NCBI RefSeq assembly: GCF_021018805.1
Contig: NC_086248.1
Coordinates: forward strand, 93,835,739 to 93,899,738
Direction: 5' to 3'
DNA from: Prinia subflava
Lineage: Eukaryota; Chordata; Aves; Passeriformes; Cisticolidae
Length of the DNA stretch: 64,000 nt
Of the stretch, positions 62,871 through 64,000 are shown in pieces. Within the stretch, counting starts at the first letter, position 1, and each line of letters begins with the position of its first letter. The translations under genes and the position numbers were made by a program. The notes under the pieces were generated by a model. The model had not been told where the DNA came from. It did not search any database and saw nothing but the letters and a program-made list of their open reading frames with translations.

Positions 62871-63834
62871 ATGGGAAAGTAAATATAATTCAGCAGAGAT
62901 AAACTTGCATTCACAGAGCATCAAACTACCATAGTAAGGGGTGGAAAAAACCTCCACTTTTTGATGTAAGAATTTCATCATTCTTCAAAGATAATTTTGC
63001 TAGCAATATATGGGCATTTGCTTTCGAAATGCACTCTGGATCTATTTTAGATGGCAGGTAAGTTTCAGTGCTTTTTTTACCTACATACTTTTCTTGTTTT
63101 TTTCCCTTAAAAGTGAAAAAATAATTGTGCAGGAGAAAGCCTCACATACTTGCTGAAATTAATCCCTCTGAAAACTATTTTAGCATTAATACTTGCCAAT
63201 GGCGTATATCACAGTCCACCTAAAGCAATAAAATACCAACTTAAACATAAAGGGACACTGACATTCATCCTTCACAAAGACAGGACCCAAATCCTACAGC
63301 AAATTTGAACACAGAAAAAGAAATTAAAATTAAATAAAGAATACACAGAAAATTGCTGCATTCCTTCTCTTGTATTTTCAATATATGGAAAACCATACAA
63401 ACAAAGTAGTATTCTGCAAAGCATACACATAGAAGAGTATGATTACACCTTTTTAGTTAACTACTGTTTTTACTAGATTTTTTCTGTTTTGTATTTCCTT
63501 ACAAATATTCATGTGTGAGACTGAAAAAAGTGTTTCTTCCAAAAACAGCTCTAGAAACAAACCCAGAAATAGAGGGAAAGAGGGAAAGTGCAGCAATATC
63601 ACAGGTAAGAATGGACTGAATAAAACAAGTCACTTCCTCCCCACCCATCCTGGCACCTTTATATGGGAAGGAATTTCAGAAATGCTTAGGAAAAAGCTAG
63701 CAGTACATTTTAGATATGACTTTTTAATTTCACTCACCAGCATCTCTACATCTACAGGACTCTAAACTGTTTGATATCTAGCTGGCTTGGGGGGCCGGGG
63801 GTGTGTGTATGTGCACACATGGCTGGCTTAAAAA

Positions 63835-63912
63835 TTTTTAATTAGATTTTTAGGGGGGTTAAATTTTTGTTTAATTTTTTGTTTGTTTAGAGTTGTTTGG
63901 TTTTTTTTTTCT
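63835..63912. repeat. T-rich low-complexity tract
   Basis: T-rich DNA with TTTG and TTTTTAA units, just after a GTGTGTGTATGTGCACAC segment at 63800. No unit length can be fixed. Confidence 0.75.
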
Positions 63913-64000
63913 GAGGCCATTCAAAACAAGAATAGCAACTCCACATCATCTTCTCATTCTAACTTGCCAAAGCCATCAATCTCTGATCACACCTATTAGA

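Larger units (their letters stand above)
34666..64000 (-). other. ESRRG: ESRRG 5' intron or upstream region (partial)
   Basis: This is everything 5' of exon A on the gene's strand. In mammals ESRRG has several 5' untranslated exons and promoters spread over hundreds of kilobases, so this stretch is probably transcribed. I could not find the short exon encoding the long isoform's N-terminus (start MDSVELC in human), so it either lies beyond 64000 or escaped a search by eye. Notable contents are CpG-rich islands at 53.44-53.74 and 62.34-62.87 kb, regulatory-looking blocks at 36.43, 39.57, 43.0, 44.25, 60.5 and 61.25 kb, a MIR-like fragment at 45.35 kb, a 13-bp tandem repeat at 52.0 kb and several A- or T-rich runs. 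Stretches such as 45.5-51.9 kb and 54-60 kb otherwise show nothing specific. Confidence 0.6.

Noticed and set aside
62329..62882. Five overlapping open frames on both strands, up to 138 codons
   Set aside because: They lie in a GC-rich island where stop codons are rare. No domain is visible and frames overlap on both strands, so base composition explains them.

Overview
The window is vertebrate nuclear DNA, most likely from a bird or a close sauropsid relative. It is AT-rich, almost wholly non-coding, and poor in young repeats. The repeats I can recognise are decayed ancient families: fragments like the 3' end of CR1 LINEs and several MIR/tRNA-SINE-like pieces. There is no sign of L1, Alu, bacterial operons or phage.

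The only coding sequence I can support is on the minus strand and belongs to ESRRG (estrogen-related receptor gamma, NR3B3), an orphan nuclear receptor. Two exons are present. Exon A (34250-34665) encodes the short-isoform start, the N-terminal domain and the first zinc finger. Exon B (22458-22574, 117 bp) encodes the second zinc finger. They join in frame across an 11.7 kb phase-1 intron. The upstream exon that would carry the longer isoform's extra N-terminus was not found in the window, nor were the hinge and ligand-binding-domain exons, which must lie beyond the left edge.

Layout, left to right: 1-22457 is the intron after exon B (MIR-like and CR1-like relics, a 160-bp purine tract, a small hairpin element). 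22458-22574 is exon B. 22575-34249 is the intron between the DNA-binding-domain exons, holding two blocks that look like conserved regulatory sequence. 34250-34665 is exon A. 34666-64000 is the 5' intron or upstream region, with two GC/CpG-rich islands (about 53.44-53.74 kb and 62.34-62.87 kb) that are the best candidates for alternative promoters or first exons, plus several regulatory-looking blocks.

I found no evidence for a new multi-gene system. Most other open reading frames are short and sit in AT-rich intron, and none matches a family I know. The more interesting signals concern regulation and splicing of ESRRG: tandem splice acceptors just before the start codon, a frame-preserving zinc-finger exon behind a weak donor, a long pyrimidine tract that ends in a strong-looking cryptic acceptor, and the two CpG-rich islands. 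Element names (MIR, CR1) and all 'conserved element' calls rest on reading by eye, without alignment.
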